From Candidatus Nitrosopumilus sp. (GTDB lineage: Archaea; Thermoproteota; Nitrososphaeria; Nitrososphaerales; Nitrosopumilaceae): a stretch of DNA of 6,258 nucleotides. Both the position numbers and the translations under genes were made by a program. The stretch lies in assembly GCA_013043295.1 (NCBI GenBank), contig JABDOO010000102.1, positions 1 to 6,258 on the forward strand. The letters are read 5' to 3'. Below, one piece after another: positions 1 to 5,474 of this stretch. The notes below the pieces were generated by a model. The model was not told where the DNA came from. It saw nothing but the letters and a program-made list of their open reading frames with translations, and made no database searches. Numbering within the stretch: position 1 is the first letter of the stretch; each line of letters begins with the position of its first letter.

Positions 1-704
1 ACGCTACCTTTTGCTTTCCATAATCTTGGTGTGATAACTTTTGGCATGATCCAAACAGCTGCTATGAGCATTGCCGCAAAGAATCCTAACACTTGAAGAA
101 TTTTTATTGTTACTTCTGAAATGTCTATGCTGTCTACTCCACCTGGAGCATTTGCAATTGATATCACAACTGATAATACTGCTATTGCTAAAATATCATC
201 TACAACGGCAGCTCCGATAATTAAACGAGCTTCTGTTGATTTGAGTTTTCCAAATTCGCTTAACACTTGAACTGAAATTGCAATACTTGTTGCTGTAAGT
301 GCTGTTGCAATTAACATTGACTGTAATGCGTCAAATCCAAACATTTGGAAAACTGCTAGACCTGCAAAGAATGGAACCACTACTCCTAGTGTTCCAATTG
401 TAAATGATGCTTTACCTCCCTTGAGGAATTCTTTTGGAGTCATCTCTAATCCTGCCATGAACAAAATCACTATTGCTCCCATTTCGCCAAGTATCTTGAT
501 TTCATCATTTATCTGAAGCAACTGTTTTCCATCTACAACAATGAATGCCCCTAATGCAAATGGTCCTACAATCATTCCTGCTAATAATTCACCTAAGACA
601 ATTGGAAGTTTTAATCTAAGGAAAAGCTCTGCCATTAATTTTGCTGCAAAGAGTAGTATGCCTACTCCGATAATGGTTTCAATGAAATGTGCTTCTGCTG
701 CCAT
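1..704 (-). CDS. CPA2-type Na+/H+ antiporter, N-terminal part (truncated by the window edge)
   Basis: This is a membrane antiporter that probably exchanges Na+ (or K+) for H+. The frame stays open from an ATG at 704-702 to base 1, giving 234 residues of a protein family that usually runs to about 390 or more, so the C-terminal half lies outside. Hydrophobic segments alternate with short loops: about residues 7-28, 35-57, 70-86, 100-122, 127-148, 161-182 and 198-220. Residues 133-147 (ATALTATSIAISVQV) match the discontinuous helix of the CPA fold. The next helix carries AAVVDDILAI with D169 and D170, the paired acidic residues known in electrogenic antiporters such as NapA. KefB/KefC potassium-efflux proteins usually lack this pair, so Na+/H+ exchange is the better guess, though ion choice is inference. 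A possible AGGA lies 4 nt before the ATG (709-712). The gene follows purM by 72 bp and may have its own promoter. Confidence 0.88.
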   Translation of the reverse strand, partial: MAAEAHFIETIIGVGILLFAAKLMAELFLRLKLPIVLGELLAGMIVGPFALGAFIVVDGKQLLQINDEIKILGEMGAIVILFMAGLEMTPKEFLKGGKASFTIGTLGVVVPFFAGLAVFQMFGFDALQSMLIATALTATSIAISVQVLSEFGKLKSTEARLIIGAAVVDDILAIAVLSVVISIANAPGGVDSIDISEVTIKILQVLGFFAAMLIAAVWIMPKVITPRLWKAKGS

Positions 705-733
705 CTTTTCCTATTAAACACTGAAAAATCTGT

Positions 734-740
734 CATATAA
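734..740 (-). promoter_or_regulatory. TATA-like box for the antiporter gene
   Basis: The minus strand reads TTATATG here, centred about 33 nt before the antiporter ATG. An archaeal TATA box sits roughly 26 nt before the transcription start, so the transcript would carry a leader of only about 7 nt. The spacing is right, but AT-rich DNA gives such boxes by chance, and no start site has been measured. Confidence 0.45.
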
Positions 741-776
741 GGTGTATCGGGTCAAAATTTTTTTCATGTTTTTTAT

Positions 777-1799
777 TTAAGCAATTTTTATTGAGTTTAC
801 AAAAACTCCTTTTTTAGAAACAATCTTTCCTATTTCTTGACTTGAGATCTTGTATTTTTTGAATATTGTTTTTATCTTTGTTGCTTGATCTTTTGGTGCG
901 ACTACACAAAACCCAACGCCCATGTTAAACGTCTTGTACATCTCTTCTGGTTTTACTCCTTGCTCTTCTATTAGCCCCATGATTGGTGGGATCTTTGGAA
1001 GCGAGTCTATCTCATATCCTGTATTTTTGAGGCGTAATAACTTGGTAAATGAGCCTCCTGTTATGTGCGCAAATCCGTTGATTTTACATTTCTGATTAAT
1101 TTCTAGTACTGGTTTTGTGTAAATTTCAGTTGGTTTTAGTAAAGCATCTCCTATAACTCCTACTCCCTTTACTTTGTCTTTAACAGAATATTTTCCAAGT
1201 AATGCCTTTCTTGCTAATGAATAACCATTAGAATGAATTCCAGAACTGTTTACTCCGATAATTACATCTCCGGGTTTGATTTTATTTCCTAGTACCATCT
1301 CCTTTTTCTCCAATAATCCTACTACCATTCCTGCCAAATCAAATGCAAATCCCTTGCCTTCTATTACGTCTGGCATTATTGCAGTTTCTCCTCCAACAAT
1401 TGGCATTGCAGATTTTTTTGCCCCCGTTACCAATCCTTCTACAATTTTTTTAAATATGCTTACATCATTTTTGTTTGCAGCTATATAGTCTACAAAAGAT
1501 ATTGGTGTGGCCCCAATACAAATAATATCATTAACATTCATTGCAACACAATCAATTCCTATTGTGTGGTATTTTTTCATCATGTTTGCAATTACTACTT
1601 TAGTTCCAACACCATCAGTGTGGGTTGCCAAAAGTTTTCCACCTGGAATTTCTACTATTCCTGCATAGTGACCAAACCCGTGAGTCATCTTGGCTTTTTT
1701 CTGTAGTTTGTGAGTTGATGCAATTAGTTTTCCAATTGCTCTTTGACTTTGTTTAATTTTAGAAATATCTACACCTGCTTTTTTGTAGGTTAGAGCCAT
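777..1799 (-). CDS. purM: Phosphoribosylformylglycinamidine cyclo-ligase (AIR synthetase)
   Basis: PurM closes the ring of FGAM with ATP to give aminoimidazole ribotide (AIR), the fifth step of purine synthesis and the branch point to the thiamine pyrimidine; it is cytosolic. The 340 residues match the usual length of about 345. Family motifs appear in order: HGFGHYAGI (40-48), TDGVGTK (61-67, nucleotide binding), AMNVNDI (86-92), GGETAIMP (136-143), GIHSNGYSL (187-195), LKPTEIY (221-227), HITGGSF (245-251) and FNMGVGF (291-297). The glycine-rich N-terminal loop is HGFGHYAG rather than the common bacterial GGFGG form. The ATG at 1799 has no Shine-Dalgarno but has a TATA-like box 26 nt upstream, which suggests a leaderless message. 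It follows the PAC2-family gene by 49 bp; no other purine gene is in the window. The gene is intact. Confidence 0.96.
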   Translation of the reverse strand: MALTYKKAGVDISKIKQSQRAIGKLIASTHKLQKKAKMTHGFGHYAGIVEIPGGKLLATHTDGVGTKVVIANMMKKYHTIGIDCVAMNVNDIICIGATPISFVDYIAANKNDVSIFKKIVEGLVTGAKKSAMPIVGGETAIMPDVIEGKGFAFDLAGMVVGLLEKKEMVLGNKIKPGDVIIGVNSSGIHSNGYSLARKALLGKYSVKDKVKGVGVIGDALLKPTEIYTKPVLEINQKCKINGFAHITGGSFTKLLRLKNTGYEIDSLPKIPPIMGLIEEQGVKPEEMYKTFNMGVGFCVVAPKDQATKIKTIFKKYKISSQEIGKIVSKKGVFVNSIKIA

Positions 1800-1821
1800 G
1801 ATTTGTTGCGTATCTGCTGTG

Positions 1822-1828
1822 AATAAAA
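1822..1828 (-). promoter_or_regulatory. TATA-like box for purM
   Basis: TTTTATT on the minus strand is centred about 26 nt before the purM ATG, in the 49-bp gap after the PAC2-family gene. The position fits a leaderless purM transcript, and the lack of any purine-rich motif before the ATG agrees. It could be chance in AT-rich sequence. Confidence 0.4.
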
Positions 1829-1848
1829 GAATTTGCCTATGGTTTCGA

Positions 1849-2574
1849 TCACATGTACATTCCAGCTATCTCTTCTCTATGCTCTACATATTTCTGAGAT
1901 AATTCGCTGAACTCTGAATGAATTCGGTCTTTTTCTTTTTGCAGATCAGATGTGTCTATTTTCATGTCATAGAATCGATTTAGTGCCTCTATCAAAGTTG
2001 AAGCTGCTGCAGAATCTGGTGCCTGATTGTTTGCTTTTGCTAACAATGTCACTCCTTGGATGTCTCTTACTAGGCACTCATTTAGTATGCCTCCTGGGAT
2101 TCCTGTGATGAACCCTTGTGGAATCATGCTAATGTCTTTGTCTGCCATTGTTCTTACCAAATCTTCTTCTGCTGCACAGTATGCTTTATCATCGTGTTCT
2201 GTACTTGCTACTCCGTCCAAAATTACAATTTCTTTGGAGCCCTTTTGAGCAGACCAATCTAAAATTGATGATACTATTGAATATAATCCGTTCATTCTCA
2301 ATGTTATTTCACAAATTATTGCACAAACTGTTCCCTCTTTATTTGCATAAAATCGAAATGGATGTCGTAATCTGCCTCTCATGAAAACAGTTGAGGGTGG
2401 AAGATATTTTGATCTCATAACTGCAATCTCTTCCATATCTAACTCTGTTATGATATGATTAATTGCAACTGGACCTACTAGACCTGCCCCTACAAATCCT
2501 GCAAAAATTATTGGATTTTTCAATTCGGTCTTTTTAATTTCAAAGACTTCGGCTTCTGGAAATTCTTTTTGCAC
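1849..2574 (-). CDS. PAC2-family proteasome assembly chaperone candidate (PbaA/PbaB-like)
   Basis: This 241-residue protein resembles the PAC2 family (archaeal PbaA/PbaB, eukaryotic Pba1-Pba2), which binds 20S proteasome alpha subunits in the cytosol. What is seen: the N-terminal GFVGAGLVGPVAINHII (26-42), EIVILDGVAST (115-125), the glycine-rich ITGIPGGIL (156-164), DSAAASTLIEALNRFY (187-202), and a charged, probably coiled-coil tail at about 207-234. The last three residues are Met-Tyr-Met (239-241), which fits the hydrophobic-Tyr-any (HbYX) motif that proteasome partners insert into alpha-ring pockets. The start is GTG (2574-2572). A stop codon lies two codons upstream in frame, so no earlier start exists, and the next Met (residue 47) would remove the conserved N-terminus. 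The gene lies 35 bp after the winged-helix gene and 49 bp before purM. Family assignment is firm; a role in assembly rather than regulation of the proteasome is inferred. Confidence 0.87.
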   Translation of the reverse strand: MQKEFPEAEVFEIKKTELKNPIIFAGFVGAGLVGPVAINHIITELDMEEIAVMRSKYLPPSTVFMRGRLRHPFRFYANKEGTVCAIICEITLRMNGLYSIVSSILDWSAQKGSKEIVILDGVASTEHDDKAYCAAEEDLVRTMADKDISMIPQGFITGIPGGILNECLVRDIQGVTLLAKANNQAPDSAAASTLIEALNRFYDMKIDTSDLQKEKDRIHSEFSELSQKYVEHREEIAGMYM

Positions 2575-2595
2575 TGCTTACGTCGATTTGTTCTG

Positions 2596-2603
2596 ATTAA
2601 TTA
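2596..2603 (-). promoter_or_regulatory. Possible TATA-like box for the PAC2-family gene
   Basis: TAATTAAT on the minus strand is centred about 25 nt before the GTG start of the PAC2-family gene, inside the 35-bp gap after the winged-helix gene. It could give the chaperone gene its own leaderless transcript. With so short a gap, co-transcription from the winged-helix promoter is equally likely. Confidence 0.3.
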
Positions 2604-2609
2604 CTTTTG

Positions 2610-2966
2610 TCAACATGCGTAATCATTTTTCTGCATGAATAGATTCAACATTACTCTGCCTTTGTCTGTGATTGTATAGATCATGTTTGCACCAACTGCT
2701 TCTTTTTTGATAAATTTGTAGTCTACACACAAGTGCAAATAATTTAGAAATGATTTTTTCATTCTGATCTTTGACTTGGAATACAAATCCGAAAACGTCA
2801 TGGGGTTGCCTCTTAATTGGTATAACAGTTTCAGTAAAGATAACGTACTGTAATCCTTTGTTCTTGCTTTTACTGCATCGAGAACTTGCTCATCTCTATG
2901 TATGATAAAATCCTCAAATTGGTCTGCCACTTCTAGTGGCACATATGTTAGTCTTGCTCGCATCAT
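2610..2966 (-). CDS. Small winged-helix DNA-binding protein
   Basis: This 118-residue protein is probably an archaeal transcription regulator. Residues 1-40 look helical and lack a recognised motif. From about 41 the pattern fits a winged helix: helix 1 in STLSLLKLLYQLRGN (40-54), a turn and second helix in MTFSDLYSKSKI (56-67), a basic recognition helix from about 68 to 82 (RMKKSFLNYLHLCVD), then FIKKE and the wing ending in MIYTITDKGRVML (95-107). The Y-T-I-T-D-K-G ending is common in archaeal winged-helix regulators. No sensor domain, metal site or membrane segment is visible. The start is one of two tandem ATGs (2966 or 2963). The first lies 26 nt from a TATA-like box and directly abuts an inverted repeat, so self-regulation is plausible. 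Its target and signal are unknown; it leads the chaperone-purM cluster and diverges from the exchanger gene. Confidence 0.82.
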   Translation of the reverse strand: MMRARLTYVPLEVADQFEDFIIHRDEQVLDAVKARTKDYSTLSLLKLLYQLRGNPMTFSDLYSKSKIRMKKSFLNYLHLCVDYKFIKKEAVGANMIYTITDKGRVMLNLFMQKNDYAC

Positions 2967-2989
2967 ACCGTATAGTACGGTACGTTACC
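2967..2989. promoter_or_regulatory. Inverted-repeat operator candidate at the winged-helix start codon
   Basis: Bases 2967-2981 read ACCGTATAGTACGGT, a perfect inverted repeat with 6-bp arms and a 3-bp spacer. It overlaps a second, smaller one, GGTACGTTACC (2979-2989; 4-bp arms). GTACG is also repeated head to tail at 2975-2984. The first repeat begins right after the winged-helix ATG and fills the space between that start and the TATA-like box, so a protein bound there would cover the transcription start. It is GC-richer than its surroundings. The natural candidate ligand is the winged-helix protein itself; this is inference from position. Confidence 0.6.
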
Positions 2990-2996
2990 TTATTAG
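2988..2996 (-). promoter_or_regulatory. TATA-like box for the winged-helix gene
   Basis: The minus strand reads CTAATAAGG, with TAATAA centred about 26-27 nt before the ATG at 2966. This spacing predicts a leaderless transcript starting at or next to the ATG, with the inverted repeat lying between box and start. No Shine-Dalgarno is present. Confidence 0.45.
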
Positions 2997-3077
2997 TCTT
3001 TAACTTGAGCTTTATTGATCTTCTCAGCTGGTTTTTTTACACCTGATCATGCCTAGATCGGCTATTTCAGAATTAGC

Positions 3078-3095
3078 TTGAATTGTTTGAATTGT
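3078..3095. repeat. 9-bp tandem direct repeat in the divergent promoter region
   Basis: TTGAATTGT occurs twice without a gap (3078-3086 and 3087-3095), 52-69 bp before the exchanger start and upstream of its TATA-like box. This position and near-helical spacing could suit an activator, but a short repeat in AT-rich DNA may be chance. The rest of the 180-bp divergent region (2967-3146) contains a T7 run at 3032-3038 and no gene that I can support. Confidence 0.4.
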
Positions 3096-3117
3096 GAAAT
3101 TATAGTATATCACCTGA

Positions 3118-3124
3118 TTTAAAC
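3118..3124 (+). promoter_or_regulatory. TATA-like box for the CaCA exchanger gene
   Basis: TTTAAAC is centred about 26 nt before the GTG start at 3147, the spacing expected for a leaderless archaeal transcript. A second A/T element, TATAGTATAT, lies at 3101-3110 and would give a leader of roughly 15 nt. No Shine-Dalgarno precedes the GTG. Confidence 0.5.
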
Positions 3125-3146
3125 AACCAAAATTTAAAATCAATTT

Positions 3147-4094
3147 GTGGAAATTGCATTAAGTGCCATCCTCACTGTAGTAGGGTTAGTTATGTTGTGC
3201 TTTGGTGGCAACTGGCTTGTAAGTGGTGGTGTGGCAATTGCCAGAAAATTTCGTATTAGTAATCTTGTAATTGGAATGACTATTGTTGCATATGGTACTT
3301 CTACTCCTGAACTTGCAGCAAGTGTTGCAGCAGCTGGAGAGCATAGTGCAATCATTCTTGGAAATATCATTGGAAGTAATATTGCAAATGTTGGTATGGT
3401 AATTGGTGTTGCAGCAATTATAGTTCCACTTGCAGTGAGCAAATCTACACTGCGAAAAGAAATTCCAATCATGCTTGGTGTTTCATTTTTACTAGTTTTG
3501 TTATCTATTGATGGGGAAATTTCCCAATATGATGGCATAATACTACTTGCTGGTTTGGGTGTATTTGCATATTATACATTAAGAGATGCACTGAAACAAA
3601 GAGCAGAAAATAAAAAAGAAAATAATGAAGAAATTAAACAAGGGAAAAATAACATCTACCTAAAATCTGCAGGACTAATTGGAATTGGAATTGTTCTGTT
3701 GTATGTCGGTGCAATACTTACAGTTGATAATGCAGTAATATTGGCTAAAGAATTTGGGCTATCTGAAAAGATAATTGGTTTAACTGTAATTGCAATTGGA
3801 ACCTCACTTCCTGAACTGATTACATCAATTATTGCAATTAGAAAAGGTCATGCCGATATTGGTGTTGGAAATATCATTGGAAGTAATATCTATAACATTT
3901 TGATGATTATGGGAGTTGGTGCAGCTCTTGGCGGTGTCATGGTGGGATCTGATGTCTATGTTGATTATGCAATTATGATTATCTTTAGTCTCTCATTGTT
4001 AATTGCATTAAAAACTGGAATAATTAACAGAGCCATGGGCGTATGCCTTGCCGTTGGGTATGTTGCATACCTTGCAGTTACTTTTTTCAAGTAA
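3147..4094 (+). CDS. CaCA-family Na+/Ca2+ exchanger (YrbG/NCX_Mj-like)
   Basis: This integral membrane antiporter probably extrudes Ca2+ (or another cation) against Na+ or H+. The 315 residues match prokaryotic CaCA proteins such as the Methanocaldococcus exchanger NCX_Mj. The two inverted alpha-repeats are clear: GTSTPE (50-55) with GNIIGSNIAN (72-81), and GTSLPE (218-223) with GNIIGSNIYN (241-250). E55 and E223 correspond to the ion-binding glutamates of the family, and S77 and S246 to ligand serines. About ten hydrophobic helices are split by a charged loop at about 150-169. The start is GTG: in-frame TAA lies four codons upstream (3135-3137) and no ATG precedes the first helix, which includes GGNWLVSGG (20-28). 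The gene diverges from the winged-helix gene and stops 20 bp short of the convergent TldE-like gene. Which ion pair it moves cannot be read from the sequence. Confidence 0.93.
   Translation: MEIALSAILTVVGLVMLCFGGNWLVSGGVAIARKFRISNLVIGMTIVAYGTSTPELAASVAAAGEHSAIILGNIIGSNIANVGMVIGVAAIIVPLAVSKSTLRKEIPIMLGVSFLLVLLSIDGEISQYDGIILLAGLGVFAYYTLRDALKQRAENKKENNEEIKQGKNNIYLKSAGLIGIGIVLLYVGAILTVDNAVILAKEFGLSEKIIGLTVIAIGTSLPELITSIIAIRKGHADIGVGNIIGSNIYNILMIMGVGAALGGVMVGSDVYVDYAIMIIFSLSLLIALKTGIINRAMGVCLAVGYVAYLAVTFFK
3358..3382 (+). repeat. 25-bp exact repeat, first copy (alpha-repeat 1)
   Basis: These 25 bases are identical to 3865-3889. They encode GNIIGSNI, the ion-pathway motif of the first half of the exchanger, plus the last two bases of the preceding codon. 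The repeat reflects the internal duplication of the protein, but its identity at synonymous positions is more than protein conservation requires. Confidence 0.85.
3865..3889 (+). repeat. 25-bp exact repeat, second copy (alpha-repeat 2)
   Basis: This is the second copy of the block at 3358-3382, in the same frame and encoding GNIIGSNI of the second half of the exchanger. Identity ends at the third base of the last Ile codon (ATT in copy 1, ATC here). The other alpha-repeat motif, around GTS-x-PE, differs at several bases between the halves. Confidence 0.85.
4082..4087 (+). terminator. Possible oligo-T terminator at the end of the exchanger gene
   Basis: A run of six T (4082-4087) lies in the last codons before the TAA at 4092-4094. 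Archaeal polymerase often stops at T-runs without a hairpin, and only 20 bp separate this gene from the convergent one. A single T6 inside coding sequence is weak support. Confidence 0.25.
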
Positions 4095-4114
4095 TTTGTG
4101 CCTAAAATTGAGGT

Positions 4115-5473
4115 TTAAATTGAATTTACTGCAATATTTTCGGCCTTTATTGAAGGAGTAATTGATGGCAGTGATGCCCACTGAATTACATTTCTTTGGT
4201 CATTTCCAATGGCAGAAATGTTATTGAACATTGTTGGAAGGTTGTGAATTATTCTTACTGATTTTCCCGGACCTACTATTTGTCCATTTTTAATAATTCT
4301 AATCCCGCTTCTTGCTGTACATGAAAAATCCCCTCTGATAGGATTCACTGCATATGTATACCATAATCTTCCAACTAGGATTCCATCTTTGGTTTCTTTG
4401 ATCATTTCCTCTTGTGATTGCTCTCCAGAATCAATTTTTAGATTATGTGGAGCAGATATGGGAATTGGTTCTGCGCTTCTTCCTAATGGAGAACCTTGTC
4501 GTGATGCGTTACCTGTAGATTTTTCTCCTTCTTTGTAACTATCAAACAGGTTAGAGTATGTATTTTTGAAAACCCCTTTCTCTATCAAATACCTTTTACT
4601 AGTTTTTACTCCTTCGTCATCAATTGATTTTGTCCCTATGCCCTCAGGTGAGTGTGGGTCATCAATTAAACTAAGTTGTTCAACTGCGATTTCTTTTTGA
4701 TATTTGTTTGAAAAACAACTTTTCTTTTCTCTAAATGTTTTAAAATTAAAATTTGCAGCTACTACAAATGCTAACAATTCCCCAACAGAATATGGCTCAA
4801 AAATTATTGAATATGAATCTGAATCTATTTTTTGTGGGTTTACTGATTCAACACACATAGTTTTAGCATCTACCCCGATTTGCTCTGCAGAAAAGTTTGC
4901 TAATGTTCTTCCACTTGCGTGTCCTATTCCTGAAACTGGAATTGAACCATGTTCTGATTCTGCATTAATTATTCCTGAAATGTATGTTGCTTTGTCTGTG
5001 AAATTTAATCCGTTTGAATTTAATATTTCAAAGTTTTCTGATACAATATTGAGTGATCCTGTTATCGTGTTAACTTTATCATTACTTGATGAATTAATCA
5101 TATTTTGAGCGATATCCATACTATTTGCACCTGATATTTGCTCTAGTTTTTTGTCAAATGTGCCCTCCAAGTATTTGTATTCATTTTTGTCTGGTAATCC
5201 TTTCCAAAATTCTCTTGGTTTGAGATTTGATAATGATTTTAATGAACTATCTATGGTTTGCTCTATTTCCTGTTCATTTGTAGTTTTCATGGATGCAATT
5301 TTTTTATTTGCAATTAATCTGATACCAAAACTTTCGTCGAAGTTTTGTTTAATCTCTGCAATTTCAGAATCTGTAATTCTGACAGTTGTTATCTTTTTGT
5401 TAACTCTAACTATGTCGCACTCGTCAACCCCTATTTTTTTTGAATGATTCAATGCCTTTTCTAAGGCTGACAA
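4115..5473 (-). CDS. TldD/PmbA-family (peptidase U62) protein, TldE/PmbA-like subunit
   Basis: This 452-residue cytosolic protein belongs to the TldD/TldE (PmbA) family, whose pairs act as a metalloprotease on unfolded or modified peptides. Family features: the N-terminal LEKALNHSKKIGVDE (4-18), SIDDEGVKTSKRYLIEKG (283-300), and NPIRGDFSCTARSG (377-390) with IIKNGQIVGP (393-402). TldD subunits carry a zinc-binding HExxxH at the start of the C-terminal domain. Here the matching stretch reads IIFEPYSVGELLAF (223-236), with no HExxxH, so this is the non-catalytic TldE/PmbA type and would need a TldD partner, which is not in the window. The start is TTG (5473-5471), chosen because an in-frame stop lies 15 codons upstream with no ATG or GTG between, the N-terminus fits the family, and AAGGAAG sits 7 nt ahead. 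It follows cofH by 1 nt, implying co-transcription and probably translational coupling. Confidence 0.88.
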   Translation of the reverse strand: MSALEKALNHSKKIGVDECDIVRVNKKITTVRITDSEIAEIKQNFDESFGIRLIANKKIASMKTTNEQEIEQTIDSSLKSLSNLKPREFWKGLPDKNEYKYLEGTFDKKLEQISGANSMDIAQNMINSSSNDKVNTITGSLNIVSENFEILNSNGLNFTDKATYISGIINAESEHGSIPVSGIGHASGRTLANFSAEQIGVDAKTMCVESVNPQKIDSDSYSIIFEPYSVGELLAFVVAANFNFKTFREKKSCFSNKYQKEIAVEQLSLIDDPHSPEGIGTKSIDDEGVKTSKRYLIEKGVFKNTYSNLFDSYKEGEKSTGNASRQGSPLGRSAEPIPISAPHNLKIDSGEQSQEEMIKETKDGILVGRLWYTYAVNPIRGDFSCTARSGIRIIKNGQIVGPGKSVRIIHNLPTMFNNISAIGNDQRNVIQWASLPSITPSIKAENIAVNSI

Positions 5474-5474
5474 A

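Noticed and set aside
758..774. T7 and T6 runs between purM and the antiporter gene as a terminator
   Set aside because: The T-runs are on the plus strand, while both flanking genes are on the minus strand, where the transcript would carry A-runs. They cannot end purM transcription.
3032..3060. T7 run with GATC-containing palindromes as a hairpin terminator or small RNA
   Set aside because: The arms are only 4-6 bp and not joined into a stable stem, and no gene ends here, since both neighbours are transcribed outward.
3049..3081. Small plus-strand ORF (10 codons, starting MPRSAISELA) in the divergent region
   Set aside because: It is very short, has no ribosome site or box at a sensible distance, and resembles nothing known.
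3140..3538. 132-codon minus-strand open frame under the exchanger gene
   Set aside because: It is antisense to a clearly conserved membrane protein gene and its residues follow the shadow of that sequence.
4704..5108. 134-codon plus-strand open frame under the TldE-like gene
   Set aside because: It lies wholly inside the conserved TldE-like coding region on the other strand and shows no family motif.
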